A DNA stretch of 64,000 nt. Source: Candidatus Aalborgicola danicus. Lineage in GTDB: Bacteria; Pseudomonadota; Gammaproteobacteria; Burkholderiales; Burkholderiaceae_C. Numbering within the stretch: position 1 is the stretch's first letter; the number at the start of each line of letters is the position of its first letter. The translations under genes were made by a program, and so were the position numbers. Of this stretch, positions 37,399 through 45,763 are shown one piece after another. The notes below the pieces were generated by a model. It was not told the DNA's origin and made no database searches. It saw only the letters and a list, made by a program, of their open reading frames with translations. Location: assembly GCA_016703945.1 (NCBI GenBank), contig JADJBC010000044.1, positions 248,001-312,000 of the forward strand. Reading direction: 5' to 3'.

Positions 37399-38130
37399 TC
37401 AGGCCAGCCATGTTGTAAGCTCGTCTGCGCCACCTATGTGCCGACCATCAATGTATACCTGTGGCGTTGTGCCGCGTCCGGTCACTGCCTGCAATGAGCT
37501 GTAGCTGATGCCGTGCTTCCCGATCGCGATTTCCTCAAAACGAAAGTCCTTGGCCTGCAGCATCTTGCGTACGCGAGCGCAGTGCTGGCAACCGGGCTTT
37601 GCAAAAAAGGTGATGCGTGGCGGGCCGCTCGCATTGGGGTTGATGTAGTGCAGCATGGTGTCGGCGTCGGACACTTTGGCGGGGTCACCGGGCTCTTGCG
37701 CTTCAATGAACATTTTTTCGATCTGCCGGTCTTTCACCAACATGGAGTAGCGCCAGCTGCGCTGGCCCATACCAAGCTCCGATTTGTCGACCAACATGCC
37801 CATGCCGGCGCTGAACTCACCACTACCGTCGGGCAGGAAATCTATTCCATCGGCGTTCTGCTCTTCCCGCCAGGTTTCCATCACGAAGGGGTCGTTGACA
37901 GCGAGGCAGACCACGCTGTCCACGCCATTGGCTTTCAACACACCAGCCAACTCGTTGTAGCGCGGCAAGTGCTGGCTCGAGCACGTGGGCGTAAAGGCGC
38001 CAGGCAGTGCGAACAACACCACTGTTTTTCCCTTGAATACCTTATCGCTGCTGATTTTTTGCCAGACATCGTTGGCCCGAATCGAAAACGTTACTTCGGG
38101 AACGGGTTGACCTTCGCGTGATTGAAACAT
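37399..38130 (-). CDS. peroxiredoxin-glutaredoxin fusion protein
   Basis: 243 aa. Residues about 1-160 are a Prx5-type peroxiredoxin with the peroxidatic Cys in PGAFTPTCSSQHLP. Residues about 170-243 are a glutaredoxin with CQHC as active site and TTPQVYIDGRHIGGADEL for glutathione binding. Such Prx5-Grx hybrids reduce peroxides with glutathione without a separate reductant. The neighbouring flavoprotein reductase (35907) probably belongs to the same transcription unit. Confidence 0.93.
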   Translation of the reverse strand: MFQSREGQPVPEVTFSIRANDVWQKISSDKVFKGKTVVLFALPGAFTPTCSSQHLPRYNELAGVLKANGVDSVVCLAVNDPFVMETWREEQNADGIDFLPDGSGEFSAGMGMLVDKSELGMGQRSWRYSMLVKDRQIEKMFIEAQEPGDPAKVSDADTMLHYINPNASGPPRITFFAKPGCQHCARVRKMLQAKDFRFEEIAIGKHGISYSSLQAVTGRGTTPQVYIDGRHIGGADELTTWLA

Positions 38131-38285
38131 GGTGCTTTCTCAGGTTGATGTGACGGCTTCTAAACCTGCACTGTGGCAAGTCGGGAGTCGATGGTCTGTC
38201 GGACACCGAACAGACTGACTTCGCCGGACTCTTTATCGTGGGTTCTAGCGGTGCTCTTCTGAAAGCATCAAGGTTTTGTCATCCC

Positions 38286-39110
38286 ATGAAGTCCAACATC
38301 ACCGGCCTCCACAGCGAGCTGGGTAGCATCTTTGCGCCGAGCGTTGTTGAGGGCGCAACCCAAAACATCCACTTCAACCTTGTGGGCCAACAGGCAAATA
38401 GCCTGCTGCACGATGGCCATGCTTGGAAAGACTTTCCCCAGCGGGCGCTGGCCGGCGCACGTCGCGCCGTGCGCGAGGCGCAAGTGGGTGAAGCGTCCAT
38501 GCTGGTCCACGCCAGCTTTGCCTTCGTGCACGCTTTTGAGCGACAGGTACGTCCAAAGGAGCCGTTGCGCGAATCTGTACAAGCCATACTCGCTTGCGAA
38601 GAGCTGGTCTTGCGTGGGCCGTTGCCAGCTTGCGTGGTGCGGCTGGGCTACCTCTATGGACCCGACAGCGCAGACCTGCGCGCCTATCGACGCGCTTTTC
38701 GTCTTGGGAGGCCCTACTGGTCAGGGCAGCCGCGGGCGCCGCAGTACCACCTGCACCAGGCCGACGCCGTAACAGCCCTGTTGCTTGCAGCTACTCCCAG
38801 CAACGCTGGAAAGACCTTCTACGCCACTGACGGCATGCCGGTTTCCTTCACTCGCATGATGGATGCATTCGCCCAGCGGGTTGGCCGAGCCAGCCCAATG
38901 CACCTGCCGCTGTGGTTGAGGCCGCTTGCCCACGTTTTTATTCGTGAGGAACACATGCAGCAAACGGCGCTGGCGATGCCCCCTGGCGCCCCAAGCCCCC
39001 GAGTGCCTGGATGGAAACCAAGGTTCGCGGATTGTCGACTGGGACTAGATGACATCGTTGCATCCTGGGACGATATGGGGGCGCAAAGGGTCAGGCAGAA
39101 GGCACGTTGA
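38286..39110 (+). CDS. NAD-dependent epimerase/dehydratase-like protein lacking the Rossmann start
   Basis: 274 aa from ATG 38286. The body resembles extended SDR proteins (VVRLGYLYGPDSADL, HQADAVTALLLAA, FYATDGMPVSFTRMMDAFAQRVG). However, the N-terminal GxxGxxG dinucleotide motif is absent, and the catalytic Tyr-Lys pair is not recognisable (LVHASFAFVHAFERQ). It is therefore either a 5'-truncated gene or a non-catalytic member. The 155 bp upstream hold no frame that would restore the missing 60 residues. Confidence 0.55.
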   Translation: MKSNITGLHSELGSIFAPSVVEGATQNIHFNLVGQQANSLLHDGHAWKDFPQRALAGARRAVREAQVGEASMLVHASFAFVHAFERQVRPKEPLRESVQAILACEELVLRGPLPACVVRLGYLYGPDSADLRAYRRAFRLGRPYWSGQPRAPQYHLHQADAVTALLLAATPSNAGKTFYATDGMPVSFTRMMDAFAQRVGRASPMHLPLWLRPLAHVFIREEHMQQTALAMPPGAPSPRVPGWKPRFADCRLGLDDIVASWDDMGAQRVRQKAR

Positions 39111-39127
39111 CGCCAAGTGTGGCTCCA

Positions 39128-40267
39128 CTATGTCGCTGCTGCAGGAGGGGTAGTTGAGTCGGAGAACGCTTCGATGAATCGGTGCACAAAGTGCAACTTG
39201 GTAACCGCACCACTGCTGAGAACAAAGGGATAAAAATCAGGTAGGCCCATGCCCAGCGAGAACTCGTTCAGCACACTGGTGAGCCCCGACCATCTGTTAA
39301 CGAAGGACAGGAACTTCTGATCCGGTCGAACCTGTTCTTGATCGTTGCAACAGAGCACGCTCTCGTCAAATGGATCCTGCAGCAAACTCAAATGGTTGTC
39401 GGCGATTCCGAAGCCAGTGGCAGTGTCCAGAGTGTCCACCATGTGCAGGTAGTGCGCCCAGGTCTCCGCCCAGTCTTCCCAGGGATGGGCGCTGGCATAA
39501 GCGCTGACGCAGGTGTTCTCCCAGTCCAAGGCGGGACCGTGGCAGTAGTAATGTTGCAGCGCGGTTGTGTAATCTTGTCGCTCGTCGCCAAAGAGCATCC
39601 GGAAGGGGTCATGCCAACGGCTGCCATCCAACAGCCGACCCCAGTAGTAGTGGCCGGACTCATGGCGCACATGCCCCAGCAAAGTCCTATAAGGCTCATT
39701 CATGGCATTGCGGATGGTTTCGCGAGTCACATCGTCGGCCTCAGTGACATTGATCGTAATGATGCCTTGCTCATGGCCCGTGGTAATCGCCGCGGGCTCC
39801 GCACCCACCAAGAGGTCAAAGGCCAAGCCCTGCTGTGTGTCTTCGCTGACACGTGAAGCCACCGGCAAACCCAAGGCGATCAGCGAAGAGACCAGTCTGC
39901 GCTTGGCAATTTCGACCTTATTCCACAGAAGGGCGTTGGCCGCAATACTTTGGTCGGGGACCGTACGGTTCAGCCGGCAGCAACGGCATAGTTCTTGGTG
40001 TACCCCCTCGGATTGCAGGACTAGCCAGTTACATTGAGGCGCCAGGCTGAAGTTGGCGCAACGCCGATAGACCCGGCCGGCAACGCTTGCTCCTGCCCCA
40101 CGCCAAGTGGCAACATGACTGTCTTCGTCCCCGGCCTCCAGGGACATGATCGTGGCCTGGTCGGGGTCGAAGCCCAGCGCACGACCACAATGCAAACACA
40201 GATGGTTGCGAAAAAAAATGGGGTGACCACATTGGCAGTGAGCTGTGCGTTGTATTAGCACGGTCAT
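39128..40267 (-). CDS. zinc-ribbon putative zinc-binding metallopeptidase
   Basis: 379 aa. The N-terminus carries zinc-ribbon Cys pairs (CQC at 11-13, CLHC at 24-27), followed by further Cys (ELCRCC near 94-97). The central motif is HVRHESGHYYW, HExxH at 202-206, and AETWAHYLHMVDTLDTA supplies a third His and Glu. This matches the family of putative zinc-binding metallopeptidases with zinc ribbon. The function is unknown. ATG 40267 starts directly before the ribbon. The small Pro-rich gene 20 bp ahead appears to be co-transcribed. Confidence 0.8.
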   Translation of the reverse strand: MTVLIQRTAHCQCGHPIFFRNHLCLHCGRALGFDPDQATIMSLEAGDEDSHVATWRGAGASVAGRVYRRCANFSLAPQCNWLVLQSEGVHQELCRCCRLNRTVPDQSIAANALLWNKVEIAKRRLVSSLIALGLPVASRVSEDTQQGLAFDLLVGAEPAAITTGHEQGIITINVTEADDVTRETIRNAMNEPYRTLLGHVRHESGHYYWGRLLDGSRWHDPFRMLFGDERQDYTTALQHYYCHGPALDWENTCVSAYASAHPWEDWAETWAHYLHMVDTLDTATGFGIADNHLSLLQDPFDESVLCCNDQEQVRPDQKFLSFVNRWSGLTSVLNEFSLGMGLPDFYPFVLSSGAVTKLHFVHRFIEAFSDSTTPPAAAT

Positions 40268-40287
40268 GGCGCAAATGCAACACCTGG

Positions 40288-40572
40288 CTAGTACTGGGGT
40301 GGGAGCGTGGAAGGTGGCTCTCGCACGGGAATGGGATTTTCCGTGGGAGATGGCTCTGTGATTGGCAGCACGGGTTGCGGCATCTCCGGTGGCAAGGGGG
40401 TCGGACTCTCCGGAACCGGCATTTGGATGGGCGGGCTGCCTATGGTACCGGCAATATCGGGATTTGCCCCCCATGCAGCCGCAATGAAACTGCGCGTGTC
40501 CGGCATAGCAGTAGGCGCAACGCTTCTGCTAGGCGTTTGGTAACTTAAGCTTGAGGAAGGGGCGGCGTTCAT
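40288..40572 (-). CDS. small proline-rich protein
   Basis: 94 aa, no family recognised. The start is supported by CTGGAG 8 bp before ATG 40572. The first half is Ser/Ala-rich with SFIAAAWGANPDIAG; the second is a Pro/Glu-rich tail (PVPESPTPLPPEMPQP...PPSTLPPQY). No signal peptide or membrane segment. The length and its position 20 bp before the metallopeptidase suggest a substrate, inhibitor or partner of that enzyme; this is a guess. Confidence 0.5.
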   Translation of the reverse strand: MNAAPSSSLSYQTPSRSVAPTAMPDTRSFIAAAWGANPDIAGTIGSPPIQMPVPESPTPLPPEMPQPVLPITEPSPTENPIPVREPPSTLPPQY

Positions 40573-41019
40573 TGTGTGCTCCAGAGATTGAACAAAAGGA
40601 CTTGCGCGGGACACTTATTGGATTCTGTTTCAACCTGCGACAGCAGGCCAGAGCCCATCGATTCCTAAAGCTTCACTGTGATGCAAGGGCCTTGCCGAGT
40701 CAGTACGGTGTCACACACAGCCTTGCTCGCACCCTTTTCCGGACGAAAAAAAGTCCAGCAATTGGTCATTTTGGACGGCGAAACCAGCCTGCCACGTGTA
40801 GCGGAGTCCAAAACATAGGCCCAGGCGGAGGTATCAGACGCAATCGTTGCCTATACTCGCTCGGCGCTGCTGAACCGAACGTGGTCATTCAGTCCGGGTA
40901 TGGCAAAGAAAGAAGGCGTTTTGTCTGAACCTTTCTTCGGGAACAAGGTCCGACCCGCAGAGCTCTTTGGCACTTGACCCACCCAAAAACCAATCCTATG
41001 TCCAACACGCGAAGCGCAA
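40573..41019. other. divergent intergenic region, nothing firm
   Basis: 447 bp between the divergent Pro-rich gene and the lipid-kinase gene, so it must hold two promoters. A small GGAC-GAAAAAAA-GTCC hairpin lies near 40740-40756. The 125-codon plus-strand frame (40551-40928) has no domain and is not accepted. Confidence 0.4.
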
Positions 41020-42099
41020 ATGCCGTCCCTCTGGGGTTCGCAGCCGACTCCCTGGTTCAAACCAAGCTCTTCGGATCGGTTTTCACAAACAACTGGCTCT
41101 GTGGATAATTGTCCTGAAATAGATCCTGTATCACCGCTTCAGTTCGTCATCAATGCGGCTGCGGGAAGCAGTGACGCAGAAACCAAGCGCGAAGTCATCG
41201 AGGGCGCATTGCGTTTGGCCGGACGGCGCGGGGAAGTTTTGTTCAGCCGCCCCGATGAATTGCCGATCGTGGCGCAAGGGGCCGCGAAACTGGCAAAAGA
41301 GACCCGCACAGCCGTAGTGGCCGTTGGCGGCGACGGCACCGTCAACACGGTGGCACAGTCCGCGCACTCTATAGGTTGCGTTATGGGTGTGGTGCCGCAG
41401 GGTACCTTCAACTACTTCGCTCGCACCCACGGCATTCCTGCCGACTCAGCTGAGGCCGTGCGGCTGTTGCTCGGCTGGACGCCTTCACCGGTGCAAGTGG
41501 CTGCCGTCAATGAGCGCGTGTTCCTGGTCAACGCGAGCATGGGTCTGTACCCCGAACTGCTGGAAGAACGGGAAGCGTACAAAGCGCGCTTCGGACGCAG
41601 TCGTTGGGTGGCATTTTGGGCGGCAACTGTCACGCTGCTGCGCGCACAAAGGAAGCTGCGTCTGTCCATAGAACAGGGCACTGTGGTTCGTGAGGTTAAA
41701 ACACTCACGCTGTTCGTAGGCAACAACCGGTTGCAGCTTGAGGAGGTGGGCGTTCAGCCCGAAGGAGGCCCGTCACACGCACTGGATGAGGGACATATTA
41801 CCGCAGTCATGCTGCGCCCCCTCGGCACGCTAGCAATGATCCGGCTAATGCTTCACGGTGCCATGGGCACACTCGGCGAAGCGCAAAACGTTGAACATTT
41901 CGAGTTTGAACGTATGCTGGTAAGGCCTACGCTCGCGCCTGGCCGCCGTGGGGTCAAGGTGGCCTTCGACGGTGAAGTTACAAGGATGCGCGCGCCGCTC
42001 AATTTTCGGGTGCTCACCAAACCCCTTTACTTGCTAAAGCCGCACGGCGTTGACACAGCGATTGACTTTTCAGTCCGCACCGAAGGAAACGCGGGATGA
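41020..42099 (+). CDS. diacylglycerol kinase family lipid kinase
   Basis: 359 aa. After a variable N-terminus (real start could be GTG 41101), the catalytic domain begins LQFVINAAAGSSD and has the nucleotide loop VVAVGGDGTVNTVAQ, then GVVPQGTFNYFARTHGIP, as in DagK/YegS-type lipid kinases. The C-terminal beta-sandwich is complete (VKVAFDGEVTRM). Its stop overlaps the phosphoesterase start (ATGA), implying a linked role in phospholipid or signalling-lipid turnover. Sphingosine-kinase-like activity cannot be excluded. Confidence 0.85.
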   Translation: MPSLWGSQPTPWFKPSSSDRFSQTTGSVDNCPEIDPVSPLQFVINAAAGSSDAETKREVIEGALRLAGRRGEVLFSRPDELPIVAQGAAKLAKETRTAVVAVGGDGTVNTVAQSAHSIGCVMGVVPQGTFNYFARTHGIPADSAEAVRLLLGWTPSPVQVAAVNERVFLVNASMGLYPELLEEREAYKARFGRSRWVAFWAATVTLLRAQRKLRLSIEQGTVVREVKTLTLFVGNNRLQLEEVGVQPEGGPSHALDEGHITAVMLRPLGTLAMIRLMLHGAMGTLGEAQNVEHFEFERMLVRPTLAPGRRGVKVAFDGEVTRMRAPLNFRVLTKPLYLLKPHGVDTAIDFSVRTEGNAG

Positions 42100-42893
42100 G
42101 CATCGTGCTACAGGTCTCGGACACGCATTTTGGTACTGAGCAGCCTTACGTCGTTGAAGCACTGGTTAAGATGGCCCAGCAACAACGGCCTGAACTGCTC
42201 GTGCTCTCGGGCGACATCACGCAACGCGCGCGGCCAGCGGAGTTCAAGGCGGCTCGCGCCTTTGTGGACCGCCTCGGTTTGCCCCTGCTGGCCATTCCAG
42301 GAAACCATGACATCCCGCTTTTCGATTTATGGGCGCGCATACGCAGCCCCTACGCCGGACACATTGCAGCCTTCGGCTCGGATCTGGAACCCGTGTATTC
42401 CTCGACCGAACTGATGGTGGTATGTGTGAATACCACCCGCGCCTGGCGGCACAAAAATGGCGAGGTGTCCGCAATTCAGATCGAACGTGTCGCACGGATC
42501 ATCGGGGAAGCCATGGACGCGCAGTTGCGCGTCGTGGTGGTGCACCAGCCCGTAGCTGTGACGCGCGCCGAAGATGTGAAAAACCAGTTGCGCGGGTACG
42601 CTGCCGCGCTTCAGCGGTGGTCCACAGCGGGTGTCGACTTGGTGATGGGCGGACACATCCACCTGCCATATGTGAAGGCATTGCAACCACTGGCCCGTCC
42701 GATGTGGGCAGTTCAGGCCGGGACGGCGGTTTCTTCGCGGGTGCGAAAAGGGGCGCCGAATACCGTGAACCTGCTGCGTTGGGGCAAGGATTCACCCTCG
42801 GGTTGCTGTCAAATTGAACAGTGGGACTTCTTGGCCGCCAATCAGTCGTTTGTTTGTGCGGGGGTCACCGAAGTCCGGCCATCCAGGGTTTGA
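42096..42893 (+). CDS. calcineurin-like metallophosphoesterase
   Basis: 265 aa. All metal-binding motifs are present: QVSDTHFG, LSGDITQRA, IPGNHDIP, VVHQPVA and GGHIHLPY. No signal peptide. The family includes CpdA-type cAMP phosphodiesterases and lipid phosphatases such as LpxH. Four-base overlap with the lipid-kinase gene suggests that it works on the same lipid intermediate or its counterpart. Confidence 0.88.
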   Translation: MSIVLQVSDTHFGTEQPYVVEALVKMAQQQRPELLVLSGDITQRARPAEFKAARAFVDRLGLPLLAIPGNHDIPLFDLWARIRSPYAGHIAAFGSDLEPVYSSTELMVVCVNTTRAWRHKNGEVSAIQIERVARIIGEAMDAQLRVVVVHQPVAVTRAEDVKNQLRGYAAALQRWSTAGVDLVMGGHIHLPYVKALQPLARPMWAVQAGTAVSSRVRKGAPNTVNLLRWGKDSPSGCCQIEQWDFLAANQSFVCAGVTEVRPSRV

Positions 42894-43130
42894 CGCTGCA
42901 AATGCTGTGATGCTTGCGGCTGACTCCCTTTCAGGCCTTCACGTGACCCGGATTGAATACGGCGGTCAGGTGGCCAAAGGCGGATTTGGGACTTGTGGCG
43001 TGCTTTCACCCGACTCCCAGGTGTCACTGAGTGGAACGAGTCTTAAAGATTGGGCCTCGAGGCGACCAAGCCAATCACGGCATTAGCGCGCAGGCCCTGG
43101 ACCTTGCACCGTAGCGGCCTCGCCATCAAC

Positions 43131-43738
43131 TTACTTCTGCACCGCCCGATAGAACGCCTCCCGCGATGCACTGGTACCGCGGTCAGTGGCGCCACCCGCA
43201 CAGTTGGCGTTGGAGGCGATCACCAGCTTGCGATTGGGGTCGATAAAGATGCCCTGGCCGATGCTGACGCGCGTGTTGGTGGCTTGCGCCAGCCAGCCGT
43301 CAGGCACGATGCTTTGCCCGTTGACTGCAGCACCGTTGAGGATGAATTGTCCAAAACGCGCAAAATCCCACGACGCCGCCTGCATGCAGCAACCGCTGAT
43401 CTCCTTGCCGGTTTTGCTCAGAATCCAGTGCGCCTGCTGCTCCATGCCTGCGGGAACCCAGATCTTCTCGGACAGGTAGTCTGCCAGCGGTTTTTTGGTG
43501 GCCTGGGTGAGCAAAATGCCCACCAGGTTGGTCTCGCCGGTACTGTAACACTGAGCTAAAGCGCAGGCCCCTGCGGCAAAGGCGATGGCCTGCTGCCCGC
43601 CGCAATGACGCGCGACTTCGCCAGGATTGGAAGTTTGTCCAAGGCGCGAAATGCAGCGTCACGTTGCGGCTGGGTCCAAAACAGCAGATCCCGGTTCGTG
43701 GGCACCGTGGGTCGCAGTGGGGTAACGGACACTCGCAA
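43131..43738 (-). pseudogene. serine hydrolase (beta-lactamase class C-like) with central deletion
   Basis: The 5' part (43556-43738) encodes FWTQPQRDAAFRALDKL and AAGSRPSPLPQGPAL, typical of the start of this family. The 3' part (43131-43553) encodes YSTGETNLVGILLTQATKKP, VPAGMEQQAHWIL, ISGCCMQAASWDFARFG and the C-terminal ANCAGGATDRG in another frame. The segment between them, about 130-150 residues including the catalytic SxxK, is gone. The gene cannot be active. The 237 bp between it and the phosphoesterase show nothing. Confidence 0.75.
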
Positions 43739-43870
43739 TTCAAGTGCGATGGCTGGCCTGTTCGTCGGCTTGGGCCAGTCCCTGCGATACTGGGTTTCGT
43801 GTGTTTGGAATGCCTAGTCGTCATTTTTCTCGCCTCATTCGGGTCAACCCACATTCTTTTTGGAGATTTC

Positions 43871-45712
43871 ATGTCACGTTTGTCTGTATTGCGCGGCGCG
43901 CTCAAGCCTTCCGTTATGGCCCTGTCCCTATCTCTGGCAATGCCATTGTTGGCGGCCGACAAGATTCGAATTGACAAACAAGCCGACATTCCCCGGTTTA
44001 GCTACGTCATCACCCAGCCGCTGGAGACCGTGGTGCGCGACAAGGCCACCTTCAATCAGGTGACGGCCAAAATCCGTGAAGACATGGAGTCGGTTCTGGC
44101 CAGTTACGACATCGCCGACAAAGCATCGCAGCGCCAGTACTTGGGGTCACTGACGCAGTTGAATTATCTGGCCGGTCAATATGACGCGGCACTGGCCAGC
44201 GCGGAGGCCATGCGGGCTCTGGAGGAAAAGCCGGCCGACAAGTTGTTGTCCGGGCTGCGCTTGCGCGCCATGGTGGCAGCTGCCAAAGAAACAGGGGGTG
44301 TGAATACGCCAGCCTACTTTGCGGCAGTGAGCAAAGCAATCCGCAAAGAACTCGATGGTTACCCCTACAACGTCATTGCCAACGATATCAAAAGTTTCAA
44401 GGCCAGTGCGGAGACTCTGGGTGAAGGTCGCATATTCGGGGGGATTAAAGAGGTGCTGCAGGCCACGCTGGACAAAACCGGCTCACTCAGTTCTGACTTT
44501 GCACCCGGTCTTGTGAATGCCCGCTATGCTATTGAGACAGCGATTCCTTTGAAGCAGACACTGATTCAGACCTACTCAGCCTACCTCGATGCCAACAAAG
44601 TGGAGAAGGCTGATATCTGGGCTGCCCGCGAGGTGACACTGCCGGTTACAGGCGCTTTCAAGCCAGTCCATGTTGCCGTGTGGGACAGTGGCGTCGACAC
44701 CAAACTGTTCCCGAGACAGATTTTGTTGGACGCCAAGGGCAAGCCGGCTGTGGTGGCGTTTGATCTGACTTCGCGCCCGACCACGGGAGAAATGTTTCCT
44801 ATTCCTTCAGCGCTGCTGCCCAAGTTGCCCGAGATGTTGGGACGCACCAAGGGATTCTCCGATTTGCAGTCCAACATCGATAGCCCAGAAGCAAGCGACG
44901 TCAAACAATTCATGTCGGCACTCAAACCCGACGAATTCAAACCCGCAATCGAGCAGCTTGGACTGAGCGGTAACTATGTGCACGGCACCCATGTTGCCGG
45001 CATTACCGCGGCAGGCAACCCATGGGCGCGTCTGCTCACGGCACGCATTTCCTTTGACTACAAGTTGCAGCCCGACCCCTGCCCGAGTCTGGAGTTGGCG
45101 CGACGGGGTGCTAAGGCGCACCAGTCCTTTGTGGACTACTTCAAGAAGCACAAGGTACGGGTCGTTAATATGAGCTGGGGCGGCAGCGTAAAAGACGGTG
45201 AAGAGGCGCTGGAGAAGTGCGGTATGGGTAAAACTGTCGAAGATCGTCAGAAGCTGGCCCGTACCTACTTTGAGATTGAAAAGAAAGCCCTGCAGAAAGC
45301 CTTTGCGAGCGCACCCGAGATCCTATTTATCACTGCCGCAGGGAACAGCAATTCCGACTCCAGCTTCGGCGAGTTCATCCCGTCCAGCATCGTCTTGCCT
45401 AACCTCTTGACCGTGGGTGCGGTCGACAAAGCGGGCGACGAAGCACCGTTCACCAGCTACGGGCCTACCGTCGCAGTGCACGCCAATGGCTACCAAGTGG
45501 AAAGCTTCCTGCCGGGTGGCTCTCGCGTCGCCCTGTCGGGAACGTCCATGGCGTCGCCCAATGTGGCCAATCTGGCTGCAAAGCTTTTGGCGGCCAAGCC
45601 GGGGCTAAAGCCAACTGAAGTGATCGCGATCATCCGCGAAACCGCGGAGAAAACTGCTGATGGCCGCCGCACTCTCATCAACCCGGCCAAAGCGATGGCC
45701 AGAGTGATGTAG
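43871..45712 (+). CDS. exported S8 family subtilisin-like serine protease
   Basis: 613 aa with a signal peptide (cleavage after LLAA, about residue 31). Residues about 35-240 are a helical pre-domain without recognised family. The peptidase has catalytic Asp in VAVWDSGVD, His in YVHGTHVAG, oxyanion Asn in ITAAGNSNSD and Ser in LSGTSMASPNVANLAA. A long insert separates the Asp and His blocks (about 85 residues). ATG 43871 follows TGGAG at 6 bp. It is a stand-alone gene between two pseudogenes. A secreted or periplasmic location is predicted. Confidence 0.88.
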   Translation: MSRLSVLRGALKPSVMALSLSLAMPLLAADKIRIDKQADIPRFSYVITQPLETVVRDKATFNQVTAKIREDMESVLASYDIADKASQRQYLGSLTQLNYLAGQYDAALASAEAMRALEEKPADKLLSGLRLRAMVAAAKETGGVNTPAYFAAVSKAIRKELDGYPYNVIANDIKSFKASAETLGEGRIFGGIKEVLQATLDKTGSLSSDFAPGLVNARYAIETAIPLKQTLIQTYSAYLDANKVEKADIWAAREVTLPVTGAFKPVHVAVWDSGVDTKLFPRQILLDAKGKPAVVAFDLTSRPTTGEMFPIPSALLPKLPEMLGRTKGFSDLQSNIDSPEASDVKQFMSALKPDEFKPAIEQLGLSGNYVHGTHVAGITAAGNPWARLLTARISFDYKLQPDPCPSLELARRGAKAHQSFVDYFKKHKVRVVNMSWGGSVKDGEEALEKCGMGKTVEDRQKLARTYFEIEKKALQKAFASAPEILFITAAGNSNSDSSFGEFIPSSIVLPNLLTVGAVDKAGDEAPFTSYGPTVAVHANGYQVESFLPGGSRVALSGTSMASPNVANLAAKLLAAKPGLKPTEVIAIIRETAEKTADGRRTLINPAKAMARVM

Positions 45713-45763
45713 CACCGACAGAGGCTTCAAAGGGCCACGCAGGGCTTTGGCATGTGGCAGGAC

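Noticed and set aside
40551..40928. 125-codon plus-strand frame opposite the Pro-rich gene start
   Set aside because: Overlaps a better supported gene and has no domain.
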